From Spirilliplanes yamanashiensis (GTDB lineage Bacteria; Actinomycetota; Actinomycetes; Mycobacteriales; Micromonosporaceae), in contig NZ_BOOY01000016.1 in assembly GCF_016863475.1 (NCBI RefSeq), positions 124,001-188,000 of the forward strand: DNA of 64,000 nucleotides, given 5' to 3'. Positions within the stretch are counted from its first letter, which is position 1. Each line of letters begins with the position of its first letter. The notes under the pieces are model-generated. The model was not told the DNA's origin, did not search any database, and worked only from the letters and a program-made list of their open reading frames with translations. Below are positions 51,213 to 62,078 of the stretch, one piece after another. The position numbers were made by a program, and so were the translations under genes.

Positions 51213-53239
51213 CGCAGGAAGCCGCCGGCCACGCCGGCGTCGACGGGGATGTGCAGGCCGGTGGTCAGCGGCAGGTCGCCGCCGGTCAGCGCGAAGACGG
51301 CGGCCGCGATGTGCTCCGGCAGCACCTCCTTCTTCAGCAGGGTGCGCTGCGCGTAGAACTCGCCCAGCTTCTCCTCCTCGACGCCGTAGACGGCGGCGCG
51401 CTGGGCGCCCCAGCCGCCGGCGAAGATGCCGGAGCCGCGCACGACCGCGTCGGGGTTGACGCCGTTGACCCGGATGCCGTGCTCGCCCAGCTCGGCGGCG
51501 AGCAGCCGCACCTGGTGCGCCTGGTCGGCCTTGGCGGCGCCGTACGCCACGTTGTTCGGGCCGACGAAGACGGCGTTCTTGCTGACGATGTAGACGATGT
51601 CGCCGCCCAGGCCCTGCTCGCGCATGAGCCGGGCGCCCTCGCGGGTGACCAGGAACGAGCCGCGCGCCATGACGTCGTGCTGCAGGTCCCAGTCGCGCGC
51701 GGTGGTGTCCAGCAGCGGCTTGGAGATGGACAGCCCGGCGTTGTTGACCACCAGGTCGACGCCGCCGAACGCGAGCGCCGCCGCCCGGTACGCGGCCGCG
51801 ACGGCGTCCTCGTCGGTGACGTCGAGCGGCACGCTGACCGCCACGTCGGTGCCGCCGATGCCCTCGGCGACGCCCGCCGCCGACGCGCCGTCGCGGTCGG
51901 TGACGACGACGCAGGCGCCCTCGGCGGCGAGCCGCTCGGCGATGGCCTTGCCGATGCCCGACCCGGCGCCGGTGACCAGGGCGACCCGGGTGGCGAGCGG
52001 CTTCGGCGCGGGCATGCGCCGCAGCTTGGCCTCCTCCAGCGCCCAGTACTCGATCCGGAACTTCTCCTCCTCCGCGATGGGCGCGTAGCGGGAGACGGCC
52101 TCGGCGCCGCGCATCACGTTGATCGCGTTGACGTAGAACTCGCCGGCGACCCGGGCGGTCTGCTTGTTCGCGCCGAAGCTGAACATGCCGACGCCGGGCA
52201 CCAGCACGATCGCCGGGTCGGCGCCGCGCATCGGCGGGGTGTCCGCGTCCGCGTGCCGGTCGTAGTAGGCGGCGTAGTCGGCGCGGTAGGCGGCGTGCAG
52301 CTCGCGCAGCCGCGCCACGGCCTCGTCCAGCGGCGCCGACGGCGGCAGGTCCAGCACCAGCGGCCGGACCTTGGTGCGCAGGAAGTGGTCCGGGCAGGAG
52401 GTGCCGAGCGCGGCCAGCGGCGCCAGCTTCTCGCGGGCCAGGAAGTCGAGCACGGCGTCGCCGTCGGTGAAGTGGCCGACCTGCGGCCGGTCGGTGGAGG
52501 CCAGCCCGCGGATCACCGGGGCGAGGGCGGCGGCCCGGTCCCGACGCTGCGGCTCGGGCAGGGCCTCGAACCCGGGCACGACGGCGCCGAACGGCTCGGC
52601 GGCGCCGCGGGCGTCGATGTACTCCTGCGCCGCCCGGATCATCTCCAGCGAGTTGGCCTCGCACTCGGCGCTGGTGTCGCCCCACGCGGTGATGCCGTGC
52701 CCGCCGAGGACGACGCCGATGGCCCGCGGGTGGGCCCGCTTCACCGCGGCGATGTCGAGGCCGAGCTGGAAGCCGGGGCGCCGCCACGGCACCCAGACCA
52801 CCCGGTCGCCGAAGATCTCCTTGGTGAGCGCCTCGCCGTCGGCGGCGGTGGCGATCGCGATGCCCGCGTCGGGGTGCAGGTGGTCGACGTGCGGGGCGTC
52901 CACCAGGCCGTGCATGGCCGTGTCGATGGACGGCGCCGCGCCGCCGCGGCCGAACAGGCAGTGGTCGAACGCGGCGACCATCTCGTCCTCGCGCTCCACC
53001 CCCGGGTAGACGTCGGTCAGCGCGCGCAGCCGGTCCAGCCGCAGCACCGCCAGGCCCGCCTCGGTGAGGGTGCCCAGGTCGCCGCCGGAGCCCTTCACCC
53101 ACAGCAGCTCGGTGGGGCGCCCGGTGACCGGGTCGGTGGCCGTGCCCTTGGCGGAGGTGTTGCCCCCGGCGTAGTTGGTGTTGCGCGGGTCGGCGCCCAG
53201 CCGGTTCGAGCGGGCGACGAGGTCCGAGATCTCACTCAT
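51209..53239 (-). CDS. rhaD: Bifunctional L-rhamnulose-1-phosphate aldolase / lactaldehyde dehydrogenase
   Basis: 676 residues. The class II aldolase half (about 1-400) has zinc ligands His120 and His122 in DHLHPD and His181 in GGHGI. The second half is a short-chain dehydrogenase: TGAGSGIG at 423-430, NNAG, catalytic Ser553, Tyr566 and Lys570. The protein splits rhamnulose-1-phosphate to DHAP and L-lactaldehyde and then oxidises the aldehyde to L-lactate, as in rhizobial and Bacillus fusions (also called rhaEW). ATG 53239 follows GGAGAC. Its lactate product is the substrate of the lutABC proteins downstream. Confidence 0.93.
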   Translation of the reverse strand: MSEISDLVARSNRLGADPRNTNYAGGNTSAKGTATDPVTGRPTELLWVKGSGGDLGTLTEAGLAVLRLDRLRALTDVYPGVEREDEMVAAFDHCLFGRGGAAPSIDTAMHGLVDAPHVDHLHPDAGIAIATAADGEALTKEIFGDRVVWVPWRRPGFQLGLDIAAVKRAHPRAIGVVLGGHGITAWGDTSAECEANSLEMIRAAQEYIDARGAAEPFGAVVPGFEALPEPQRRDRAAALAPVIRGLASTDRPQVGHFTDGDAVLDFLAREKLAPLAALGTSCPDHFLRTKVRPLVLDLPPSAPLDEAVARLRELHAAYRADYAAYYDRHADADTPPMRGADPAIVLVPGVGMFSFGANKQTARVAGEFYVNAINVMRGAEAVSRYAPIAEEEKFRIEYWALEEAKLRRMPAPKPLATRVALVTGAGSGIGKAIAERLAAEGACVVVTDRDGASAAGVAEGIGGTDVAVSVPLDVTDEDAVAAAYRAAALAFGGVDLVVNNAGLSISKPLLDTTARDWDLQHDVMARGSFLVTREGARLMREQGLGGDIVYIVSKNAVFVGPNNVAYGAAKADQAHQVRLLAAELGEHGIRVNGVNPDAVVRGSGIFAGGWGAQRAAVYGVEEEKLGEFYAQRTLLKKEVLPEHIAAAVFALTGGDLPLTTGLHIPVDAGVAGGFLR

Positions 53240-53259
53240 GAACAACGGTCTCCTGGTGG

Positions 53260-54411
53260 TCAGGCGCCCCAGCCGGCCTGGGTCCCGCCGACGCGGGACG
53301 AGGCGACGGCGGCGGCGTAGCCGGAGGCGGCGAAGGCGGCGATCGGGTCGCGGGGCAGGCCGCGCGCCTCGCGGCGGTCGGCGAGGGTGGCGCGGACGTC
53401 CGTCTCGTAGGCGTCCATCAGCACGGCGTGCGCCCCGAGCACGTCGCCGGAGGACTGGGCGGCGCGCAGCGCCTCGGCGTCGACGAGCAGCGCCTTGGCG
53501 AGGGCCTGCTCGACGTTGAGCACCGACCGGATCTGGCCCGGGATCTTGTCCTCGATGTTGTGGCACTGGTCGAGCATGAAGTTGACGCCCGACGCGGGCC
53601 GGTGCGCGCCGACCGCGACGATCTCGGTCATGATCCGGAACAGCTGGAACGGGTCGGCGGAGCCCACGATCAGGTCGTCGTCGGCGTAGAAGCGCGAGTT
53701 GAAGTCGAACGCGCCCAGCCGGTTCTGCCGCAGCAGCTGCATGACGATGAACTCGATGTTGGTGCCGGGCGCGTGGTGGCCGGTGTCCAGCACCACCTGC
53801 GCCCGCTCCCCCAGGGCCAGGCAGTGCAGCAGCGAGGTGCCCCAGTCGGGGATGTCCATGCTGTAGAAGTACGGCTCGAAGAACTTGTACTCCAGCAGCA
53901 GGCGCTGGTCGTCGTCCATGGCGGCGTACACCCGCTGCAGCGACTCGGCGAGCCGGTCCTGCCGGGCGCGCAGCGAGTCCTGGCCGGCGTAGTTGGTGCC
54001 GTCCGGCAGCCAGATCTTCAGGTCCTTCGAGCCGGTGGCCCGCATGACGTCGATGCAGGCGAGGTGGTGCTCGACGGCCTTGTCGCGCACGCCGGCGTGC
54101 GGGTGGGCCAGCGAGCCGAGCCGGTAGTCGTCGTCCTGGAACAGGTTGGCGTTGACGGCGCCGATGCCGACGCCCTGCTCCTTGGCGTACGCGGCGAGCC
54201 GGCCGAAGTCGTCGACCATGTCCCACGGGATGTGCAGCGACACCCGCGGCGCGAGGCCGGTGTGCCGGTGCACCTGGGCGGCGTCGGCGATCTTCTCGAA
54301 CGGGTCCCGCGGCACGCCGGGGGTGGTGAACACCTTGAACCGGGTGCCCGAGTTGCCGTAGGCCCAGCTGGGCACCTCGACGGTGAAGGCGTCGAGATCA
54401 TCGAGGGACAT
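53260..54411 (-). CDS. rhaI: L-rhamnose isomerase (rhizobial/Pseudomonas type)
   Basis: 383-residue xylose-isomerase-like TIM barrel. Metal-site motifs include RVSLHIPWDMVDD, LLEYKFFEPYFYSMD, VVLDTGHHAPGTNIEF and GAFDFNSRFYADDDL. It converts L-rhamnose to L-rhamnulose. ATG 54411 is preceded by GGAGG at 5 nt and preferred to ATG 54423, which overlaps the permease stop by one base. It differs from the enterobacterial RhaA type. Confidence 0.92.
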   Translation of the reverse strand: MSLDDLDAFTVEVPSWAYGNSGTRFKVFTTPGVPRDPFEKIADAAQVHRHTGLAPRVSLHIPWDMVDDFGRLAAYAKEQGVGIGAVNANLFQDDDYRLGSLAHPHAGVRDKAVEHHLACIDVMRATGSKDLKIWLPDGTNYAGQDSLRARQDRLAESLQRVYAAMDDDQRLLLEYKFFEPYFYSMDIPDWGTSLLHCLALGERAQVVLDTGHHAPGTNIEFIVMQLLRQNRLGAFDFNSRFYADDDLIVGSADPFQLFRIMTEIVAVGAHRPASGVNFMLDQCHNIEDKIPGQIRSVLNVEQALAKALLVDAEALRAAQSSGDVLGAHAVLMDAYETDVRATLADRREARGLPRDPIAAFAASGYAAAVASSRVGGTQAGWGA

Positions 54412-54422
54412 CTGATCCTCCA

Positions 54423-55508
54423 TCAGCGGGATCCGCCGTAGCGCCTGTTGGTGAGGCCGTTGAGCAGGGCGGCGAAGACGAGCACCGTGCCCAGGGCGAG
54501 GAGTTGGTACTGGGCGCCCTCGTTGCCGACGAAGGCGAGCAGGATGCCGGCGTTGAGCCACACCACGAGCAGGGTGGCCAGCACCACGCCGGCGACCCGG
54601 CCGACGCCGCCGGTGATGGCGACGCCGCCCAGCACGGCGATCGTGATGGCGGGCAGCGCCATGCCGCTGCCGGAGACGCCGGCGTCGGGCCGGGCGGACG
54701 CGAACTGGCCGACGGTGACGACGGCGACGAGCCCGGAGATCAGCCCCGCGTACACGTACGCCTTGAACCGGGTGTCGCGGACCTCGATGCCGGCCCAGCG
54801 GGCGGCCACGTCGTTGGTGCCAATGGCGTAGAGCCGGCGGCCGTACGCGGTGCGGGTCAGCAGCACCCACACCACGACGACGGTGGGCAGCAGGAACGTG
54901 AAGATGCCCAGCGGCACGTCCGGGATGTACTGGCCGATCAGCGGCAGCTCGACGGAGCCGCTGAGCGAGTACAGGTCCTGGATCGGCGGGGTGCTGATCG
55001 GCTGCTGGTCGTTGGCGACGATCGCGATCGACTTGTACGCGTAGAACGTGGCCAGCGTGGCGATGAGCGCCGGGAAGCCGATGTAGCTGACCAGGAAGCC
55101 GTTCACCGCCCCGCACAGCGCGCCGAACACGGCGGTGACGACGATGGCGAGCCACAGCGGCCAGCCCCACTCGCCGTAGCCGAAGCCGAACACCATGCCG
55201 GCCAGCGACACGATCGCGCCGACGGACAGGTCGATGCCGCCGCGGCCGGACATGATGACCAGCAACTCGGCCAGGCCGAGCATCGCCAGCGGGACGGCGT
55301 TGATGAGCGACGCCGACATGTAGTCGAAGTCGTAGGGGGCGGTCAGGTAGCCGCCCGCGTCCTGGACGAAGAACGTGACGACGACGGCGACGATGAGCAC
55401 GGCCAGCAGCGCGATGCGCTGGGTGAGCAGGACGCGCAGGACGCGCCCGGCGGCGGACTCCCGGGCCGGTTCGGCGACGGGCTGGGGGGCGGGCGGGGCG
55501 ATGGTCAT
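54423..55508 (-). CDS. rhaQ: Rhamnose ABC transporter permease (RhaQ type)
   Basis: 361-residue RbsC-type permease with about ten helices after a Pro/Ala-rich N-terminus: LGLAELLVIMSGRGGIDLSVG, FPALIATLATFYAYKSIAIV, RRLYAIGTNDVAARWAGIEV. ATG 55508 overlaps the other permease's stop as ATGA. Assigned to rhamnose by operon context and resemblance to the Rhizobium RhaSTPQ system. Confidence 0.85.
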   Translation of the reverse strand: MTIAPPAPQPVAEPARESAAGRVLRVLLTQRIALLAVLIVAVVVTFFVQDAGGYLTAPYDFDYMSASLINAVPLAMLGLAELLVIMSGRGGIDLSVGAIVSLAGMVFGFGYGEWGWPLWLAIVVTAVFGALCGAVNGFLVSYIGFPALIATLATFYAYKSIAIVANDQQPISTPPIQDLYSLSGSVELPLIGQYIPDVPLGIFTFLLPTVVVVWVLLTRTAYGRRLYAIGTNDVAARWAGIEVRDTRFKAYVYAGLISGLVAVVTVGQFASARPDAGVSGSGMALPAITIAVLGGVAITGGVGRVAGVVLATLLVVWLNAGILLAFVGNEGAQYQLLALGTVLVFAALLNGLTNRRYGGSR

Positions 55509-56520
55509 GACGTCCTCCGGGCCCGGGCGCGGGCGCGCAGCAGGTCGGCGCCCACCGCGACGATGATGAACACGCCGACGAACAGGTCGGACAGCTGCGA
55601 CTTCCAGCCGAGCTGGGTGACGCCGGACGTGACGGTCTGCACCAGCAGCGCGCCGAGCAGGGTGCCGAGCACCGAGCCGCGGCCGCCCATGATGGACGTC
55701 CCGCCGATGACGACGGCCGCGATGACGGCCAGCTCCTTGCCGCTGCCGACGGACTGGTCGAGCGTCGAGGTGCCCTGCGCGATGAGGAAGCAGGCGGCCA
55801 GCCCGACGAGCAGGCCGGTGACGACGTAGGCGAGCAGCACCCGCCGCTGCACGCGCACCCCGGCCAGCCGGGCGGCGTGCGGGTCGCCGCCGATGGCGAA
55901 GAAGTGCCGGCCGCCGGCGGTGTGCCGCAGGTACCACCACGCGGCCGCGGTGATGGCGACGGTGATGAGGAACGCGTGCGGCAGGCCCAGCGTGCGGCCC
56001 TCCTGCCCGCGGCCGAAGAACGCCAGCGTCGCCGGGATGCCGTTGACGGTGCGGGAGCCGAAGATCTGCAGGCCGAGGAACAGGAACAGGTTCGCGGTGC
56101 CGAACGTGATGATGATGGCGTGCACCCGGCCGTACGCGATGAGCAGGCCGTTGAGCAGGCCCAGCAGGCCGCCGGCGGCGACGGCGAGCAGCACCGCGAC
56201 CGGCAGCGCCACCTCCTGCTCGACCAGCGCCTTGGCGGTGATCACCGAGCTGACCATCATGGCGGCGCCGACCGAGACGTCGATGCCGCCGGTGATGATG
56301 ACGATGGTCATGCCGACGCCGACCAGCGCGATCGGCGCGGTCGCCACGAGCAGCGGCTGCAGCGACCCGGCGGTGAGGAACGCCGGGGTGGTCAGCGCGA
56401 GCGCCACCCACAGCACGGCGATGACGCCGACGAGGATCAGCTCCTGGCCGGTGACCGGGGACGGCAGCACCCGGCCGCGCGGCGTGACCGGCGCGGCGGG
56501 CGGCTGGAGCGTCTGCGTGC

Positions 56521-56524
<4 letters not shown>
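55505..56524 (-). CDS. rhaP: Rhamnose ABC transporter permease (RhaP type)
   Basis: 339-residue RbsC-type permease: GVGMTIVIITGGIDVSVGAA, GLLNGLLIAYGRVHAIIITF, HFFAIGGDPHAARLAGVRV and VIGGTSIMGGRGSVLGTLLG. GTG 56524 overlaps the ATPase stop as GTGA. Forms the pore with the following permease. Confidence 0.85.
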
Positions 56525-58095
<1,571 letters not shown>

Positions 58096-58113
58096 CGTGG
58101 TCCCTTCCTCGCG

Positions 58114-58147
58114 GGCGCTCCGGGCGGCCGTGACCGCCCGGAGCGCC
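58114..58147 (-). terminator. Intercistronic hairpin between rhamnose binding protein and ATPase genes
   Basis: GGCGCTCCGGGCGG (58114-58127) pairs perfectly with CCGCCCGGAGCGCC (58134-58147): 14-bp stem and 6-nt loop, 12 nt behind the binding-protein stop. As in cebE-cebF it has no U-tract and probably gives partial termination or mRNA protection, so that the binding protein is made in excess. Confidence 0.65.
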
Positions 58148-58159
58148 TCCACCGGCGGC

Positions 58160-59197
58160 TCAGTAGCTGAACTTGTCGACGTTCTCGGTGGTGATCGCGA
58201 GGGCCGGGCCGAGCAGCATGGTCTTGGTGCTCTCGTCGTAGGCGACCGCCGGCAGCGCGGAGCTGACGTTGTTGGTGGCGGCGAACGGCTTGCCCGCGGC
58301 GAGCTGGGCGCCGGCCCAGGCGGTCAGGTAGCCGAGGTTCTCGACGTCCCACAGGATCGAGGCGGACGACGACTTGTCGGCCAGGTACGGCTTCATCGAC
58401 TGCGGCGTGCCGAGGCCGACGGTGAAGACCTTGCCGACCTTGCCGGCGTCGCGCACGGCCTGGGCCACGCCGGGCGCCGAGGAGGTGCACTCCCCCACCA
58501 GGCCGGTGAGGTCCGGGTGGGCGTTCATCAGGTCGGTCGCCATCTGGGTGGCCTTGGCCTGGTCCTCGCCGGCGTAGACGACGTCGACGATCTGCGCCTC
58601 GGGGTACTTCTCCTTCGTGTACGCCTGCTGCACCTTGATCCAGGCGTTGAGGTTCTCGGCGGTCTGGCCGCAGGAGACGATGGCGTACTTGCCCTTGCCG
58701 CCCATCGCGGTCATCAGCGCGTCGGTGAGGCCCTGGCCGATGCCCTCGGCGGACGCCTGGTTGACGAACACCTCGCGCACCGAGTTGGGCGCGTCGGTGT
58801 CGGAGGTGGCCACGTGGATGCCGGCGTCCTTGGCCTGCTGCAGCAGCGGCGCCATGGAGTCGGGGTCGTTCGGGGCGACGATGAGCGTGTCGACCTTCTG
58901 CTGGATGTACGAGCGCACGATGTCGGCCTGGGCGGCGGCGTCGGCCTGGGTCGGTCCCTGGTAGAGCCACTCGACGTTGCCGAGCTCCTTGGCCGCCTTC
59001 TGCCCGCCGGTGTTCATGGCCTCGAAGTAGGGCACGCCCTGCAGCTTCGGCACGAACGCGACCTTGTAGGTCTCGCCCGCGGTGGCGCCGGTACCGGTGC
59101 CGCCGTCGGTCTCGTTCTTCTTCGTGCAGCCGGTGAGGGCCAGTGCGGCCACGGCGGCGACCGCGACGCCGCGGGCGAGCGTTCCATTGAGGCGCAT
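58160..59197 (-). CDS. rhaS: Rhamnose-binding lipoprotein
   Basis: 345 residues of the RbsB-type sugar-binding fold. Lipobox LTGC with Cys24, then a Thr/Gly-rich tether; mature part begins YKVAFVPKLQGVPYFEAMN, with VDTLIVAPNDPDSMAPLLQQ, HVATSDTDAPN and VFTVGLGTPQSMKPYL. ATG 59197 follows CAGGAGT; a longer frame to 59263 begins within the operator and is rejected. First gene of the rhamnose operon. Confidence 0.88.
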   Translation of the reverse strand: MRLNGTLARGVAVAAVAALALTGCTKKNETDGGTGTGATAGETYKVAFVPKLQGVPYFEAMNTGGQKAAKELGNVEWLYQGPTQADAAAQADIVRSYIQQKVDTLIVAPNDPDSMAPLLQQAKDAGIHVATSDTDAPNSVREVFVNQASAEGIGQGLTDALMTAMGGKGKYAIVSCGQTAENLNAWIKVQQAYTKEKYPEAQIVDVVYAGEDQAKATQMATDLMNAHPDLTGLVGECTSSAPGVAQAVRDAGKVGKVFTVGLGTPQSMKPYLADKSSSASILWDVENLGYLTAWAGAQLAAGKPFAATNNVSSALPAVAYDESTKTMLLGPALAITTENVDKFSY

Positions 59198-59250
59198 GAA
59201 TACTCCTGGAGGTGCGGCCCGCGGGCGGGCATCGGGGAGGATGATGATGT

Positions 59251-59262
59251 TGAAACGTTTCA
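59251..59262. promoter_or_regulatory. Operator of the rhamnose regulator (operon side)
   Basis: TGAAACGTTTCA, a perfect 12-bp palindrome of LacI-operator form, 54-65 nt upstream of the binding-protein ATG. A related site lies 75 bp away beside the regulator gene. Confidence 0.8.
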
Positions 59263-59337
59263 TAGGAGCGGGCCCTCACGTTACGAATGTGTGAGCTACG
59301 TGTCAAGGTTTTCGCTCAGCGTGACCGCCACCGCGAT

Positions 59338-59349
59338 TGAAACGTTGTA
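59338..59349. promoter_or_regulatory. Second operator copy at the regulator promoter
   Basis: TGAAACGTTGTA matches the palindromic operator at 10 of 12 positions and ends 1 nt ahead of the TAGCCT -10 (59351-59356) of the LacI gene, so it should autoregulate that gene. Confidence 0.65.
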
Positions 59350-59380
59350 GTAGCCTGTCGCGGCAGACGAGCGGAGGCAC

Positions 59381-60397
59381 ATGGCAGGGGCCAGCATCAA
59401 GCAGGTCGCGCAGCGGGCGGGCGTCTCGCTCGGCACGGTGAGCAACGTGCTCAACCGGCCGGACACCGTCGCCGAGGCCACCCGGCAGCGGGTGCGCGAG
59501 GCCATCGCGGCGCTCGGATACGTCCGCAACGACTCCGCCCGCCAGCTGCGCGCCGGGCACAGCCGCACCGTCGCGATCGTCGTCCTCGACGTCGCCAACC
59601 CGTTCTTCACCGACGTGGTGCGCGGCGCCGAGGAGGTGCTGGAGGAGTCCGCCGCCATGCTCGTCGTCTGCAACAGCGGCGAGGACGCCGGGCGCGAGGG
59701 CCGGCACCTCGACGCCCTGGAGGAACAGCGGGTGCAGGGCATCCTGTTCACCCCCGTCGGCGACGACCACGCCGACCGGCTCGAACGCCTCGCCCGCCGC
59801 GGCATCCCCACCGTGCTCGTCGACCGCGGCGCCGGCGCGACCAGCCGCTGCTCCGTCGCCGTCGACGACGTCACCGGCGGCCGCCTCGCCGTCGCCCACC
59901 TGCTCTCCCGCGGCCACCGCCGCATCGGCTTCGTCGGCGGCCCGTTCGGCATCGGCCAGGTCGCCGACCGCTACGCCGGCGCCCAGGCGGCCGTCGCGGG
60001 CACCGGCGCCGAGCTGCGCACCGTCGAGACCACCGGCCTCACCGTCGCCGCCGGGCGCGCCGCCGCCGCCCGCGTCGCCGCCCTGCCCGACGCGGAACGC
60101 CCCACCGCCCTGTTCTGCGCCAACGACCTGCTCGCTCTGGGCGCCCTGCAGGAACTCACCCTGCGCGGCGTCCGCGTCCCGCACGACCTGGCCCTCGTCG
60201 GCTACGACGACATCGAGTTCGCCGGCGCCGCCGCCGTGCCGCTGTCGTCGGTGCGCCAGCCCCGCCACGAACTCGGCCGCACCGCCGCCCGGCTGCTGCT
60301 CGAGGAGACCGGCGGCGCCACCCCGCACCGCCACCAGCACGTCATCTTCCAGCCCGAACTGGTCGTCCGGCACTCCAGCGACCACGCCCGCCGCTAG
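59381..60397 (+). CDS. LacI-family regulator of rhamnose catabolism
   Basis: 338 residues. Helix-turn-helix IKQVAQRAGVSLGTVSNVLN at 6-25, hinge YVRNDSARQLRAGHSRTVAI, effector domain with FTPVGDDHADRLERLARRGI and LALVGYDDIEFAGAAAVPLS. ATG follows GGAGG at 5 nt. Divergent from the rhamnose operon with operators on both sides; L-rhamnose or rhamnulose is the expected inducer. Rhamnose systems in enterobacteria use AraC-type and in rhizobia DeoR-type regulators, so a LacI type is the actinobacterial solution. The stop overlaps rhaM by 4 nt on the opposite strand. Confidence 0.88.
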   Translation: MAGASIKQVAQRAGVSLGTVSNVLNRPDTVAEATRQRVREAIAALGYVRNDSARQLRAGHSRTVAIVVLDVANPFFTDVVRGAEEVLEESAAMLVVCNSGEDAGREGRHLDALEEQRVQGILFTPVGDDHADRLERLARRGIPTVLVDRGAGATSRCSVAVDDVTGGRLAVAHLLSRGHRRIGFVGGPFGIGQVADRYAGAQAAVAGTGAELRTVETTGLTVAAGRAAAARVAALPDAERPTALFCANDLLALGALQELTLRGVRVPHDLALVGYDDIEFAGAAAVPLSSVRQPRHELGRTAARLLLEETGGATPHRHQHVIFQPELVVRHSSDHARR

Positions 60398-60738
60398 TCG
60401 TCCAGGGCGGCCAGCTGCTGCTCGAGCTGGAACACCGGGGTCAGCAGCAGGAACCCCTCGTCCGGGCGGCGGTCGTCCAGGCCGGTGAAGAACCGCGCCA
60501 TCTCGGCCTGCCAGCGGGCGTTCACGTCGGTGCGGGCCATCGCTGCCTGGGCGCGTTCCAGGCTCTCGGCCTCGACGTACCCGACGAGCAGGCCGTCGTC
60601 GCGGGCGAACAGCGAGTAGTTGGTCCAGCCGGCGTCGCGCAGGGCGCGCAGCATCTCCGGCCACACCCGCGCGTGCCGCTGCGTGTACTCCGCCAGCAGC
60701 TCCGGGCGCACCTGGAGCAGGAAGCAGTAGCGGTTCAC
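60394..60738 (-). CDS. rhaM: L-rhamnose mutarotase
   Basis: 114-residue RhaM/YiiL protein: YCFLLQVRPELLAEYTQRHA, VWPEMLRALRDAGWTNYSLF, and the C-terminal VFQLE. The His in RHARVW is the likely catalytic residue. It interconverts the anomers of L-rhamnose for the isomerase. GTG 60738 overlaps the stop of a SpoIIE-type phosphatase gene as GTGA, an unexpected partner, and so it is transcribed apart from the main rhamnose operon. Confidence 0.9.
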   Translation of the reverse strand: MNRYCFLLQVRPELLAEYTQRHARVWPEMLRALRDAGWTNYSLFARDDGLLVGYVEAESLERAQAAMARTDVNARWQAEMARFFTGLDDRRPDEGFLLLTPVFQLEQQLAALDD

Positions 60739-61964
60739 CGCGGCACCGCGCCGCCCGTGCGGCGCAGCACCAGCATCGCCACGTCGTCGGTGGGGCGGTC
60801 GGCGAGCCCGGCCGCCATGATGGCGTCGCAGACCGCGTCGGCCGGCGCCGCCGACGTGGCGGCCAGGAGGCGCTCGATGCCCTCGTCGATGATCTCGCCG
60901 CGGCGCTCGACCAGCCCGTCGGTGTAGCAGACCAGCACCGCGCCGGGCGGCAGGCCGACGACCGTGGTGCGGCGGGCCCGGCCGCGCGCCGGGCGGGTGC
61001 CGGCCGGCGGGTCCACCCGGACGTCCGCCAGCCGGGCCGGCTCGCCCGGCGCCGCGACGACCGGGCGCAGGTGGCCGGCCAGCGACACGTGCGCGGCCGA
61101 GCGGTCGGGGCTGATCATCGCGTACAGGACGGTGGTGAGCTGGCCCGCCTCGAAGTGCACGATCTTGCGGTCGAGCAGCGTCAGCGCCTCGGCCGGGTCG
61201 TCGCAGATGAGCGCGTACGACCGCAGCGCGCTGCGCACCCGCCCCATGATCACGGCCGAGCCGAGGCCGTGGCCGGACACGTCGCCGACCACCACGCCCA
61301 GCCAGCCGGACGGCAGGCCGAACACGTCGTACCAGTCGCCGCCGACGCCCAGGTCGTTGCCCGGCACGTAGCGGGCGGCCAGGTCGAGCCCGGCGGCGGC
61401 GGGCAGCCGGGCCGGCAGCAGGCTGCGCTGCAGCGCCATCGCGGCGACCTGGTCGAGCCGGCGCGTCCGGGCCTGGCCGGCCGAGGCCGCCCGGTCGGCC
61501 ACCAGTTGCAGCAGCTCGACGTCGTCGTCGGTCCACAGGCGCGGGATGAGGCTGCCGACGTGCAGCACGCCGGCGAGGTCGCCGCCGGCCAGCATCGGCA
61601 CCCCGAGCAGCGAGCGGACGCCCTTCTGCAGCAGGATCGGGCTCACCACGTCGGCGGCGGTGACCTCGGCGAGGGTCAGCGGCCGCCGGTTCGCGGCCAC
61701 CCGCCCGGCGAACCCGTGCCCGACCGGCACCCGCACGGACTGCCGGACCTCGTCCTCCAGGCCCTTGGCGGCGGTGACCACCAGGTGGTCGGTGTGCTCG
61801 TCGAGCAGCAGCACGACCGCGGTGTCGACGCCGAGCAGGTCGACGACCCGTTCCAGCAGCTCGTCGAGCAGGTCGGCCACGTCGAGCCGGGACAGCGCCG
61901 CATCGGTGACCGACTCGAGCCGGCGCAGCCGCTCGTCGCTCCTGATGCCGCGGGCCGTCTCCAC
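60735..61964 (-). CDS. GAF-SpoIIE (PP2C) phosphatase
   Basis: 409 residues: N-terminal helix, GAF domain (LLDELLERVVDLLGVDTAVVLLLD to GVLHVGSLIPRLWTDDDVEL, interrupted here), then SpoIIE phosphatase with GGDWYDVFGLPSG, VVGDVSGHGLGSA and VCYTDGLVERRGE. Likely acts on an anti-anti-sigma factor. GTG 61964 is preferred: TAGGCT (minus strand, 61972-61977) lies 7 nt before it, giving a leaderless mRNA, whereas the frame to 62030 lies over the promoter. Divergent from the RsbW-like gene and coupled to rhaM. Confidence 0.87.
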   Translation of the reverse strand: METARGIRSDERLRRLESVTDAALSRLDVADLLDELLERVVDLLGVDTAVVLLLDEHTDHLVVTAAKGLEDEVRQSVRVPVGHGFAGRVAANRRPLTLAEVTAADVVSPILLQKGVRSLLGVPMLAGGDLAGVLHVGSLIPRLWTDDDVELLQLVADRAASAGQARTRRLDQVAAMALQRSLLPARLPAAAGLDLAARYVPGNDLGVGGDWYDVFGLPSGWLGVVVGDVSGHGLGSAVIMGRVRSALRSYALICDDPAEALTLLDRKIVHFEAGQLTTVLYAMISPDRSAAHVSLAGHLRPVVAAPGEPARLADVRVDPPAGTRPARGRARRTTVVGLPPGAVLVCYTDGLVERRGEIIDEGIERLLAATSAAPADAVCDAIMAAGLADRPTDDVAMLVLRRTGGAVPR

Positions 61965-62078
61965 GCAGCAGAGCCTAAACGGACCGCCCGATGATCGGAC
62001 CGCCATCTCCCGCGCCGCTCCGGACGGCAATTCCGATCTTCATGCGTATCGGACACCACACGGGGGTACAGGAGGGCG

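Noticed and set aside
49788-53102. 1104-codon frame that appears to fuse the rhamnulokinase with the region upstream
   Set aside because: Upstream portion is out of frame with the aldolase-dehydrogenase gene; kinase homology begins at GTG 51212.
59198-59263. N-terminal extension of the rhamnose-binding protein to ATG 59263
   Set aside because: It would translate the operator and place residues before the lipoprotein signal; ATG 59197 has a good ribosome-binding site.
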